From Bryobacterales bacterium (lineage in GTDB: Bacteria > Acidobacteriota > Terriglobia > Bryobacterales > Bryobacteraceae): a stretch of 64,000 nucleotides of DNA. Within the stretch, counting starts at the first letter, position 1. The number at the start of each line of letters is the position of its first letter. Below, piece after piece: positions 9,163-16,976 of the stretch. The translations under genes and the position numbers were made by a program. The notes beneath the pieces are model-generated. The model saw nothing but the letters and a program-made list of their open reading frames with translations, was not told the DNA's origin and searched no databases. The stretch is from positions 1 through 64,000 of the forward strand of contig JADLBD010000180.1 of NCBI GenBank assembly GCA_020847975.1. The letters run 5' to 3'.

Positions 9163-10590
9163 TCAGGCCGTGAAGCCGGGCTGCGAATCGAAGTTGTAGA
9201 GGTGCTCCGTCTTGATGAAATCGAAGCCGGCCCCGGCAATCTTGCCGAGCAGTTCGATCACCTGCTGGTGCGTGGCAATGCCCTCGCTGAGGAACCGGCA
9301 GCGCCAGTTGTCCCCGGTGAGGGTATCGGGGAAGCCGCCCGGATAGACTTTGACGCCGCGGGCAGCGATGTTGTCCAGCTTGAGTGCGCCGGTGGAGCAG
9401 CTTTCGAGTTTGCCGCCGAGATCGTCGGCCGTGCCGCCCGTCCAATCGAGGAAGACATCGACGCCGACGAGGTCTTTCTTCGCCGGAACCCGCGCGCGCG
9501 TGGCGCTGGAGGCATCTTGGGCGGGAGCGGAACTATAGGTAACCGCCTTGAGCTTTTCAGGCTTCTGGCCGAGTCGGGCACCAACGGCTTGAGCGAACTC
9601 TCTGGTGCCCACCTTCTCTTTGCTCACGCCTTCGGAATAGATGTCGTAGGTGTGCATGCCGTCTTCAATGGTCTTGAGCCAGGCATTATGAACGCGCTCG
9701 GCGATATCCGGCTGATTGATGTGAACCAGCATGAGAATGGCGCCGTGGAGGAGGCCCGAAGGGTTGGCAAGATTCTGCCCGGCGCGGCGCGGAGCCGAAC
9801 CATGGATGGCCTCGAACATGGCGTACTTCTCGCCGATGTTTGCCGAACCGGCGAGCCCCACCGACCCGGCAATCTGCGCGGCGACGTCGGAGAGGATGTC
9901 TCCGTAAAGGTTAGGCATAACGACGACATCGAAGGCTTCGGGGGTGTCCGCCAGTTTGGCGGCGCCGATATCGACAATCCAGTGCTCGTTCTGAATAGAA
10001 GGATACTCAGCGGCAATCTCATCGAAGACCTTGTGGAACAGGCCGTCGGTGAACTTCATGATGTTGTCTTTGGTGAAGCAGGTGACCTTCTTGCGGTTGT
10101 TTCGCTTGGCGTATTCGAATGCGTAGCGCACGATGCGCTCGCAACCCGGGCGGCTGATCAGTTTGAGACACTGCATGACCTGGTCAGTCTGGCGGTGTTC
10201 GATGCCGGCGTAGAGGTCCTCTTCGTTCTCGCGGACGATCACCACGTCCATGCCGGGGTGTTTCGTTTCCACATAAGGGTGGTAGGCCACACACGGCCGG
10301 ACATTCGCATAAAGGCCGAACATCTTGCGGGTGGTGACATTGAGGCTCTTGAAGCCGCCGCCCTGGGGAGTGGTGATGGGAGCTTTAAGGAAGACGCGTG
10401 TGCGCTTAATGGAATCCCAAGCCGTGGGTTCGACGCCCGTGGAGTGACCCGCGAGATAGACTTTCTCGCCGATCTGAATCTCCTCAATGTCGATGCGCGC
10501 GCCGGCCTCCTTCAATATGTGCAGAGTGGCATCCATGATTTCCGGGCCGATGCCATCGCCCCGAGCTACGGTGATTGCTGTATTTGCCAT
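9163..10590 (-). CDS. icd: NADP-type isocitrate dehydrogenase, long form
   Basis: This enzyme oxidatively decarboxylates isocitrate to 2-oxoglutarate in the TCA cycle. The 475-residue protein has the isopropylmalate/isocitrate dehydrogenase fold in residues 1-340: GDGIGPEIM at 11-19, the RENEEDLYAGIEH phosphorylation-loop region, and the metal and cofactor segment MPNLYGDILSD then FEAIHGSAP. An extra C-terminal domain of about 130 residues follows a Pro/Ala/Ser-rich linker, as in the longer Thermus/Rickettsia-type enzymes. The cofactor choice is inferred from that subfamily. It heads the leftward operon with purE and purK. Confidence 0.88.
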   Translation of the reverse strand: MANTAITVARGDGIGPEIMDATLHILKEAGARIDIEEIQIGEKVYLAGHSTGVEPTAWDSIKRTRVFLKAPITTPQGGGFKSLNVTTRKMFGLYANVRPCVAYHPYVETKHPGMDVVIVRENEEDLYAGIEHRQTDQVMQCLKLISRPGCERIVRYAFEYAKRNNRKKVTCFTKDNIMKFTDGLFHKVFDEIAAEYPSIQNEHWIVDIGAAKLADTPEAFDVVVMPNLYGDILSDVAAQIAGSVGLAGSANIGEKYAMFEAIHGSAPRRAGQNLANPSGLLHGAILMLVHINQPDIAERVHNAWLKTIEDGMHTYDIYSEGVSKEKVGTREFAQAVGARLGQKPEKLKAVTYSSAPAQDASSATRARVPAKKDLVGVDVFLDWTGGTADDLGGKLESCSTGALKLDNIAARGVKVYPGGFPDTLTGDNWRCRFLSEGIATHQQVIELLGKIAGAGFDFIKTEHLYNFDSQPGFTA

Positions 10591-10761
10591 GGGAGTTGAC
10601 TTACGTGGTTCCTACAGGAGGATGAAGTAATACGTTACCGAAGTCGGAGATGAAGAAGCAACAGGCGGGTGCGCGATTGCTGCTCGTCGCCCTTCGATAT
10701 CGCACCTGGAGGCCGAATATTCAGCGCCTTGCAGCCGATATGCTACAAGAGAGCTACTGCG

Positions 10762-11523
10762 ATGTCCACACGTCGAGAAATCCTGATGGGCGCCTTCCTG
10801 GCGCCGTTCGCACGGGCCGATGAGCGCCTTCCAGGGCCGTCCCCCGCGCCGGTGATGAAGACGGCACATGAATCTGCCGCGATGCCGAATGCAGACGCGA
10901 TGCGGGAGGCAGAAAATGTTCTGCGGGAGTTGAAGGCGGGCAACAAGCGCTTCCGCGCGGGCCGGGCGCGGCATCCGCACATGACCGTGGCGCGGATCAG
11001 GGAAACCGCGCGGGGGCAGCACCCGTTTGCCGTGGTTCTGTCCTGCGCCGATTCCAGAGTGCCGCCGGAGATCTTTCTCGATCAGGGGATCGGGGACCTT
11101 TTCACCGTTCGGGTGGCCGGAAACGTGGCGAATACGGATGAAATCGCCTCAGTGGAATACGCAGTCGAACACCTTAGTACTCCGCTGTGTGTCGTTGTAG
11201 GTCATACCAGGTGCGGAGCCGTCACCGCGGTAGTGAACGGCGACAAGGTGTCCGCCGAAATCGCACATCTGGTGCAGCACATCGGGGAGGCCGTCGAGAA
11301 GACCCGGAAGCACAAACCCGCACTCGAGGGCAGCCAGTTGATTGAGGAATCGGTGCGCGTAAACGTGTGGGAGTCGATTGAAGATTTAACACGCGGCAGC
11401 GAGACGATCGCCGGCAGAGTGCATCAGGGCCGCTTGAAGGTGGTGGGGGCCGTATACAACGTGGAAACCGGCGCGGTGGATTGGATGGGAACCAATTCGG
11501 GGGCCCTCTCGATTCTCCGCTGA
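10762..11523 (+). CDS. Exported beta-class carbonic anhydrase
   Basis: This zinc enzyme interconverts CO2 and bicarbonate. All the beta-class residues are visible: SCADSRV (Cys95, Asp97, Arg99) and GHTRCGAV (His148, Cys151). The N-terminus MSTRREILMGAFLAPFARA is an RR-containing export signal, so the mature enzyme is probably periplasmic. An upstream extension is open to 10669 but lacks a plausible Shine-Dalgarno; the ATG at 10762 follows an AGAG element. It is a monocistronic gene, divergent from icd across a 171-base spacer in which no clear promoter could be picked. Confidence 0.88.
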   Translation: MSTRREILMGAFLAPFARADERLPGPSPAPVMKTAHESAAMPNADAMREAENVLRELKAGNKRFRAGRARHPHMTVARIRETARGQHPFAVVLSCADSRVPPEIFLDQGIGDLFTVRVAGNVANTDEIASVEYAVEHLSTPLCVVVGHTRCGAVTAVVNGDKVSAEIAHLVQHIGEAVEKTRKHKPALEGSQLIEESVRVNVWESIEDLTRGSETIAGRVHQGRLKVVGAVYNVETGAVDWMGTNSGALSILR

Positions 11524-11625
11524 CTCGCGGTACCAACTAGGGACGCATTCCGGTACGCCGGATTCCATGGCTAAGGCCCCGCCCTTAAACAGCCGCCAGA
11601 ACCAAAGAACTATCTGCTTTGAAAC

Positions 11626-11670
11626 TTACGTTCAGTTTACTCCCTGGGACTCACGGGTTACGTTTAGTTT
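11626..11670. promoter_or_regulatory. Two direct repeats upstream of the oxidoreductase trio
   Basis: TTACGTTCAGTTT (11626-11638) and TTACGTTTAGTTT (11658-11670) are 13-mers differing at one base and offset by exactly 32 bases, about three helical turns. They lie 46 bases before the TTG start at 11716. Same-face spacing is what a cooperative regulator or activator site would show. The first copy also overlaps a short inverted repeat (AAACT/AGTTT). The function is inferred. Confidence 0.4.
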
Positions 11671-11715
11671 CCGGCGTCGTAAATCGGAATTTGCACCGCG
11701 GAAAGGGGAGATAGT

Positions 11716-12729
11716 TTGCGGGAGTTTCGAGTAGGAATTGTGGGCTTGGGCCGTTGCGGCAATGCGCATCTCGGCGCCTGGCAGAGTCTTGACCAAGCTG
11801 TAAGACTCCCGTCGGTTTGTGATGAATCACTGGCGATTCGGATGAGAGCTTCGCAGGCGGGTTTCACCGTCTACGAGGAGCCTCTCGTGATGGCGAAGAG
11901 GGAATCGCTGGATGCCGTGAGCATTTGCACGCCAACCTGCTCGCACGACTCGGTGGCGGCTTCTTTTTTGCGGCACGGCGTTGCCGTGCTATGCGAAATT
12001 CCGCTGACCATCGATCTCGGCGCGGCATTTCGCATTGTTGATCTGGCCGGTTCCCGGCGTACGGTGTTCGCGCCGGCGACCAGGTTCCGCTTCGTGCCGG
12101 CGGTGAAACAGGCTCGCGACATGATTGCCGCCGGAGAAATCGGCCAGATTTTGAATTTTCGGGTGGAGTTCGCGCGCTACCGGAACATGTTGATGTCCTG
12201 GAAGAGCCTTCCCGAAGTCGGCGGAGGGGGCGTTTTGAGAGACCAGGGCGGCAACGCATTCGATCTCATTCACTACCTCATCGGCCCGCTGGAACGAGTG
12301 CGCGCGATTCGGCTGCGGCAGGCGCAACCGCTCGATGTCGAGGACTCGGCGCTGGTGCTGGCGACGGCGCGCGGCGGAGTGCTGGGAGAGGTTTTTCTCA
12401 GTTGGAGCGCGGAAACCGGATCGCACAATTACGTGACCGTCTGCGGGACCAAGGGTACGGTGGAAATCGGATGGCAGGGAAGCGCCCTGAAGCGGCATGG
12501 AAAAGAGCCGCACCAGTTCGGCGGCCCGTTTCAGAAGTTGGACGCCTATCAACGGATGGTGAAAGCTTTCCTTGCTTGCGTGCAAGGCGGGCAACCGCTG
12601 TGGATCACAGCGGACGAAGCGCTCGAGACCGCCTTCGCCGTGGAGATGGCGTATCACTCGATGCGCCAGGACGCCACCGTGGAGATGGATATCAAGCGGG
12701 AACGGTCCCGAGGACCGTTCCCCGCTTAG
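11716..12729 (+). CDS. Gfo/Idh/MocA-family oxidoreductase
   Basis: This 337-residue cytoplasmic NAD(P)-dependent sugar or inositol-type dehydrogenase has the nucleotide-binding motif GIVGLGRCGNAH at residues 8-19. The ICTPTCSH segment near 77 and CEIPLT near 101 stand where the family has its CTPxxxH and EKPL motifs; the usual EKP lysine is isoleucine here (EIP). GGGVLRDQGGNAFDLIHYL near 172 matches the DxxxHxxD-type catalytic region. The start is TTG with a strong GGGGAG six bases upstream. It is first in a three-gene unit with an unknown protein and a DegT-fold protein, so it may make or alter a keto-sugar. Confidence 0.85.
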   Translation: MREFRVGIVGLGRCGNAHLGAWQSLDQAVRLPSVCDESLAIRMRASQAGFTVYEEPLVMAKRESLDAVSICTPTCSHDSVAASFLRHGVAVLCEIPLTIDLGAAFRIVDLAGSRRTVFAPATRFRFVPAVKQARDMIAAGEIGQILNFRVEFARYRNMLMSWKSLPEVGGGGVLRDQGGNAFDLIHYLIGPLERVRAIRLRQAQPLDVEDSALVLATARGGVLGEVFLSWSAETGSHNYVTVCGTKGTVEIGWQGSALKRHGKEPHQFGGPFQKLDAYQRMVKAFLACVQGGQPLWITADEALETAFAVEMAYHSMRQDATVEMDIKRERSRGPFPA

Positions 12730-12741
12730 AAGGCGGACGTC

Positions 12742-13611
12742 ATGATCGACCTGGTAGCCAACTTCGACAAGCAGGGCTATGGCATCCGGGCGGCGCTACA
12801 GGCTGACCGGATTCCCTACCGGCGAATCCGGTGGGCCAGGGAGGCAGCCTCGACGCTGTTGTTGGTGGCGGATGATGAGATAGGCGAGGAGATAGCGGCG
12901 CTCGCCAGGGTGATGCCGGCGCTGGTCATCGGGAGCCTGCCTGCCGGGCTTGTTCCCCTCTTTCGCGATTGCGGATCGGAAACCATCGTCCGAAGCGGAA
13001 AGTGCTGGTGGTGCCGACTTTCACTCGGGGAGGCCTTCACGGAGTTGCTTTGCGAAGGCCCCGAACCGGCCGCGGGCCAGTTGATGGCGGTGCGGAAGAT
13101 TGCGGAGATCGACAGCGGATGGGCGTTGATTGAATTGCTGAAAACGCTCATCCGGCAGGCGGCAGGCGGACTGGCGCGGCTCGAGCGGTGGCCCGCGCCA
13201 TACCAATCAGCGGAAGACGATGGCGTGAGGTTCTTTCCCCCGTTCCGCCCGCCCGTGGCCGAGGGGCATGGGGAGTTCCGGGCCTCGGAATGCCTGGTTG
13301 TTCCGCGGGCGGAAGCGAGAAGCGCGCTCGAGTGGCAGGACGGCCCGGCTTGGGTGACCACGGCGGAGGCGGTAGCCGCATGGTGGCGAAAGCGGGAACT
13401 GGTGTATCTTGCGCCTTGCCCCGAGGGCTGGCTGGTGGAAAACCACGGAATCGATCCGATTTCCGGTTTGCGCTTCGCGGCGGAGGATGCGCAGGGCGAG
13501 GTCGTGTATGGCGAAACCCTGAACACGATTGATGGTTGCGAATCATTATTTATACAAAACAAATCTTTTTTGTCTTTTTCCGGAGTGGCGAACTATGCGA
13601 CTTCCGTCTGA
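12742..13611 (+). CDS. Uncharacterised protein in the Gfo/Idh-DegT unit
   Basis: No family is recognised in this 289-residue soluble protein; there is no signal peptide and no TM helix. Its first 70 residues (DKQGYGIRAALQ, RRIRW, LLLVADDE) look like a small alpha/beta domain, and a CWWC motif stands at about residue 92. The C-terminal third is Trp-rich and ends in an odd hydrophobic tail read through a T-rich stretch at 13559-13580. It starts 12 bases after the oxidoreductase and overlaps the DegT gene by 17 bases. Its conserved position between two sugar-type enzymes would make it a candidate third subunit or enzyme. Confidence 0.7.
   Translation: MIDLVANFDKQGYGIRAALQADRIPYRRIRWAREAASTLLLVADDEIGEEIAALARVMPALVIGSLPAGLVPLFRDCGSETIVRSGKCWWCRLSLGEAFTELLCEGPEPAAGQLMAVRKIAEIDSGWALIELLKTLIRQAAGGLARLERWPAPYQSAEDDGVRFFPPFRPPVAEGHGEFRASECLVVPRAEARSALEWQDGPAWVTTAEAVAAWWRKRELVYLAPCPEGWLVENHGIDPISGLRFAAEDAQGEVVYGETLNTIDGCESLFIQNKSFLSFSGVANYATSV
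13529..13556 (+). promoter_or_regulatory. Possible internal promoter before the DegT gene
   Basis: TTGATG (13529-13534), a 16-base spacer and TATACA (13551-13556) lie in an abruptly AT-rich patch inside the end of the unknown gene, about 40 bases ahead of the DegT start. Each hexamer matches the sigma70 consensus at four of six positions. Confidence 0.3.
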
Positions 13612-14797
13612 CGCGGATATTTCGGGCCGTGATTTTGGCGCCGAGGAACTGAGATTGCTGCTGCGGGTAGTGGAATCGGGCGCCCTGAACGGGACACGCG
13701 GCAGCCAGGTGAAACTGTTCGAACGGGAGTTCGCGGCCCGGCACGGAGTGCCGTACGCCTGCGCCGTGCTTTCGGGAGGCGCGGCGTGCCATTCCGCGAT
13801 CGCTGCCATCGATCCCGAGCCGGGAGAGGAAGTGATCGTGTCCGCGCTTGCGGGGATGGGAGTGGTGAGCGCCATCCTCTATCAGGGAGCGGTTCCCGTC
13901 TTCGCCGACGTGGACCCGGACACGCTGGTAATGACAGCGGAAACGGTGGCGCCGCAGGTATCGAGCAGCACACGGGCGATCATCGCGGACCATCTGTTCG
14001 GGCAGCCTTGTGACGTAGAGAGTATTCGCGAGGCAGCGCCGGGTGTGCCCATCATCGAAGACTGCTGCCATGCGCCGCTGGCCGCCGTGGGGGGCAAACT
14101 CGCGGGAACCATGGGTGAAATCGCTTTCTTCCACTTCGGGCAGGGCAGCCACCTGACGACGGGCGAAGGCGGGCTGGCGATGAGTTCCGATCCGCATTAT
14201 GGACGCAGGATGGTGCAGTTCGCCGGAGCAGGCTGGGCGGCCGATGGTGACGACGCCGACCCGCTGTTCCTCGCTCCCAACTACCGCATGAGCGAGTTAC
14301 AGGGCGCTGTGGCGCGAGCCCAGCTTGTGAAGTTGGAGGGCCGCGTGTCGCGGAGGCGGCGAGTGGCGGAGATGCTGACGGAACGGCTGACAGACACGGA
14401 AGGGCTGACTCTTCCGGTTGCCGCAAAGAATACGGCACACTCCTACGCGCGATACCCGTTGCTTGTTGACCCGGGTCTGGTGCCGGGCGGCGCCGATGCG
14501 CTGAGCGACATGCTGAAAGAAGAGGGCATCGCCTGCACCCCGGGCTCCCGGCGCAAAGTCGCGCTCGAATCCGAAACCATTGCGGAACGCCGCACATTCG
14601 GCGAGAGCAGCTATCCGTTCTCCCTCAGGCCGGATCTCGTCTATCGCCGGGAGGACTATCCGGACGCCCACCGCGTCCTGGACCGCCTGCTGGTGTTGCC
14701 GTGCAATGAATTTTATACCGGGGAGCACGTGGAGTTTCTCGCGGAACAGGTTCGCCGGGGAGTGGGCAGGCTCCAATCGGCATCCGTGGCCAGTTGA
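13595..14797 (+). CDS. DegT/DnrJ/EryC1-fold protein lacking the PLP lysine
   Basis: DegT-family enzymes are PLP-dependent sugar aminotransferases or, rarely, dehydratases. The 400-residue protein has the full fold: the N-terminal SGALNGTRG, the acidic pair IIEDCCHA (Glu155/Asp156) that contacts PLP nitrogen, and the HLTTGEGG turn (186-193). The residue just before that turn, normally the Schiff-base lysine in a K-(H/N)-(I/L)-T-T-G-E-G-G pattern, is Ser185, with two extra residues inserted before it (FHFGQGSH). The ATG at 13595 follows CGGAG; upstream in-frame codons are rejected. It may be a non-aminating paralogue, a PMP-dependent dehydratase, or a regulator or structural relative. Confidence 0.85.
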   Translation: MRLPSDADISGRDFGAEELRLLLRVVESGALNGTRGSQVKLFEREFAARHGVPYACAVLSGGAACHSAIAAIDPEPGEEVIVSALAGMGVVSAILYQGAVPVFADVDPDTLVMTAETVAPQVSSSTRAIIADHLFGQPCDVESIREAAPGVPIIEDCCHAPLAAVGGKLAGTMGEIAFFHFGQGSHLTTGEGGLAMSSDPHYGRRMVQFAGAGWAADGDDADPLFLAPNYRMSELQGAVARAQLVKLEGRVSRRRRVAEMLTERLTDTEGLTLPVAAKNTAHSYARYPLLVDPGLVPGGADALSDMLKEEGIACTPGSRRKVALESETIAERRTFGESSYPFSLRPDLVYRREDYPDAHRVLDRLLVLPCNEFYTGEHVEFLAEQVRRGVGRLQSASVAS

Positions 14798-14821
14798 GCC
14801 GAACAGGCCGCAGCCGCGGTA

Positions 14822-14854
14822 CGGCGGCCGCTCGCTCAGGAAAAGCGGCCGCCG
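14822..14854. terminator. GC-rich hairpin between convergent genes
   Basis: A perfect 11-base inverted repeat (CGGCGGCCGCT and AGCGGCCGCCG, loop of 11) lies between the stop codons of the DegT gene (+) and the YtxH gene (-). It has only a short T tract (GTTTCCC) on the plus side, so it is a terminator-like hairpin rather than a classic U-tract terminator. Its position suits bidirectional use. Confidence 0.55.
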
Positions 14855-14918
14855 GTTTCCCTCATCACCCGGCTTTAACTCGGACGTGCGCTTCCCATCA
14901 GAAGCACGAACACCGCGG

Positions 14919-15233
14919 TCAGCGCCGGATGACGGCTATCGTTTCATCGAGCAGATGTCTGCTTTGTTCGTACAGATCCTTGTACTTCCGGGACAACTCG
15001 CGAGCGTTGTCATCGAGCATGCCGGAGGTGCTGCGGTAGAGTTGATGGCAATTGTCCACGAGTTCATTTCCGGCCTCGATGACATAATCCGCGGCGTCCT
15101 CCGCCCGGCGCCGGATCTTACGGCGTGTGCGCGCCCCGGACTGTGGAGCGAAAAGCAGCATTGCGGTTGCGCCGGCCAGGGTTCCCAGCAGGAAACCGGC
15201 AAGTAAGCTTGCAGATGATCGGTCTTCCTTCAT
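14919..15233 (-). CDS. YtxH-domain membrane protein
   Basis: This 104-residue protein has a single N-terminal TM helix (ASLLAGFLLGTLAGATAMLLF, about 9-29), then the YtxH signature FAPQSGARTRRKIRRRAED and a charged helical tail that would project into the cytoplasm. YtxH proteins are small stress-associated membrane proteins of unknown mechanism. The ATG at 15233 is chosen over an upstream one because it is preceded by AAAGGAGG at ideal spacing. It is monocistronic and converges on the DegT gene. Confidence 0.8.
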   Translation of the reverse strand: MKEDRSSASLLAGFLLGTLAGATAMLLFAPQSGARTRRKIRRRAEDAADYVIEAGNELVDNCHQLYRSTSGMLDDNARELSRKYKDLYEQSRHLLDETIAVIRR

Positions 15234-15433
15234 GTGGATCCTCCTTTCCAAGAATGAATCGCGTCACTTTGCCGGTGACATTTTACAATCGGCGGAGAGT
15301 TATCTGGTTGACGACGCCTCCTGTGGCGTCACTCCGGAAGGAATCATCGAGAAGCATGAGTGTCTCAATTTTCCTCCGTACTTTCATGGTAGCTCCGTAG
15401 TCCGATTCCGGAAACCATGTTATCGTGCGGTAC

Positions 15434-16948
15434 ATGGCAAATCTCACCCGTAGAGACACGCTGAATCTGCTGCGTCCCGCGGCCATGGCATCCACCTTCC
15501 TGCCCATCGCTGGGCAGTACCGGGTCTGGTCCCATCCCGTGGACCCCAACCGGCTGGTGACGCGCCCCTTAGGGCGTACCGGGCGTGAAGTGACAACGTT
15601 CGGTCTGGCGGGCGGAAACAAAGTGATGTGGGACCTGCCGGGTGACGAAGGCGTGGAGATTGTCGTGAAGGCTGTGAAGTTGGGGATGACCTACCTCGAG
15701 ACCGCGAACAACTACCAGCGCAGCCAGCTCAACTATCACAAAGCGTTTCGAATCCTGAACCTCATTCCCGGACAGCCCGGCTACGACCATAATCTGCGCG
15801 GCAGGCTCTTTCTCGCCACCAAAACGGGCTGGCGCTACTCGGTGATCCGTGACGGATCGAAGCCGATGGGGCGCTCGGCGGGCGGCGGAAGCACATGCAT
15901 CGATGACCTGAAGCGCTCCCTGACGCAGTTCTTCGGCGATGGAAAGGGCTACATCCCCGAGGGCGCTTACATCGACCTGATGCAGATCCATTTCCTTTCC
16001 TATGACGCCGAGGTGGACGCGATCTTCGAGGGCCTGGAGAATCCGTCGGACAAGACGCTGCCGCGAATCGGAGCCCTCGCGGGACTGATCGATTTTCGCG
16101 ACGGAACGAATCACACGGGCGTGAACCCGGAGCACAAAAAGTACATCCGGCACATTGGCATCACAGGGCACGAAAACGCCGCGGCCCACATGTACGCCAT
16201 CCGCCGCGATACGAAAAATGTGCTGGAGACGCTGCTGGTGGCCATCAACCCGAATGACCGCCATTACTTTTGCCATCAGAACAACTCGGTTGCCGCGGCG
16301 GCGGCGAAAGGCATGGGCATTATCGGAATGAAGATCTTCGCCGACGGCGTGATGTACGGGCTCGAGAAGAAGTACGCTTCGCAGCCCGGACAGAGTGTGC
16401 TCTCAGTGGGCCAGAAGGGAAAGGCGCCTTATCAGGATTTCCTTGAGTACAGCCTGTCGGCGCCCGGCGTGAGCACGGTGATCGCCGGCATCGGCCTGAT
16501 CGACAAGACGAACGACCCCACGCGCGACCAATTGACGGCGAACCTTGCCGCCTGCCAGCTTCGCGAGCCTCTTACCTCAGGCAGGCGCAGGCAAATTGAA
16601 GAGCAGGTGGCCGTCCTGCATGGCACGGATACCAACTTCTTCCAGCGGCCTGCGTGCGGCTTGCTTTCCCCGCAATCGGTCAAGGTGGCGCGGGATTCGC
16701 CGCGCGGGCCGGTAAAGGTGCTATGGACGACCGCATACGCGGCGGGCGAGCCGATGGCGCGCTATGAGATCTACCGGCGCGATCAAAAGATTGCGGCGAT
16801 TCCCTACAAGCCGCAGTTGACAGAGGAGCCCTTTGCCTACACCGACGCGGAGGCTCCGGCCGCGGATAGCGGGGGCATCTGGTACAAGGTGCGCGCGGTG
16901 GATTCAAGCGGGGCGTTCGCCGATTCGCTTTCGGTAAAACCTGTTTAA
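15434..16948 (+). CDS. Exported aldo/keto-reductase-like protein
   Basis: The protein has 504 residues. The N-terminal LTRRDTLNLLRPAAMAS is a Tat-like signal. Residues about 45-370 form an AKR-type barrel (RPLGRTGREVTTFGLAGGN, YLETANNYQRS, YIDLMQIH, GIGLIDKTNDPT), although the usual AKR Tyr/Lys/His positions are not all obvious and the barrel carries insertions. The last 95 residues (from about 410) resemble a fibronectin-III-like beta-sandwich. Exported AKR-like proteins of this shape recur in Acidobacteria and Planctomycetes; the substrate is unknown. The in-frame GTG nine bases upstream is an alternative start. Confidence 0.75.
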   Translation: MANLTRRDTLNLLRPAAMASTFLPIAGQYRVWSHPVDPNRLVTRPLGRTGREVTTFGLAGGNKVMWDLPGDEGVEIVVKAVKLGMTYLETANNYQRSQLNYHKAFRILNLIPGQPGYDHNLRGRLFLATKTGWRYSVIRDGSKPMGRSAGGGSTCIDDLKRSLTQFFGDGKGYIPEGAYIDLMQIHFLSYDAEVDAIFEGLENPSDKTLPRIGALAGLIDFRDGTNHTGVNPEHKKYIRHIGITGHENAAAHMYAIRRDTKNVLETLLVAINPNDRHYFCHQNNSVAAAAAKGMGIIGMKIFADGVMYGLEKKYASQPGQSVLSVGQKGKAPYQDFLEYSLSAPGVSTVIAGIGLIDKTNDPTRDQLTANLAACQLREPLTSGRRRQIEEQVAVLHGTDTNFFQRPACGLLSPQSVKVARDSPRGPVKVLWTTAYAAGEPMARYEIYRRDQKIAAIPYKPQLTEEPFAYTDAEAPAADSGGIWYKVRAVDSSGAFADSLSVKPV

Positions 16949-16976
16949 GTACCCGCGAAATGCCGATTGATGCGGC

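Noticed and set aside
8719-10599. A 626-codon open frame on the plus strand
   Set aside because: It is antisense to purE and icd, both of which have complete family signatures. No motifs were seen in the shadow frame.
10669-10761. N-terminal extension of the carbonic anhydrase
   Set aside because: It would bury the export signal inside the protein and has no Shine-Dalgarno; the ATG at 10762 fits better.
15313-15330. Hairpin GACGCC/GGCGTC upstream of the aldo/keto-reductase-like gene as a riboswitch or terminator
   Set aside because: The stem is only six pairs with no T tract or conserved riboswitch core; it is not strong enough to call.
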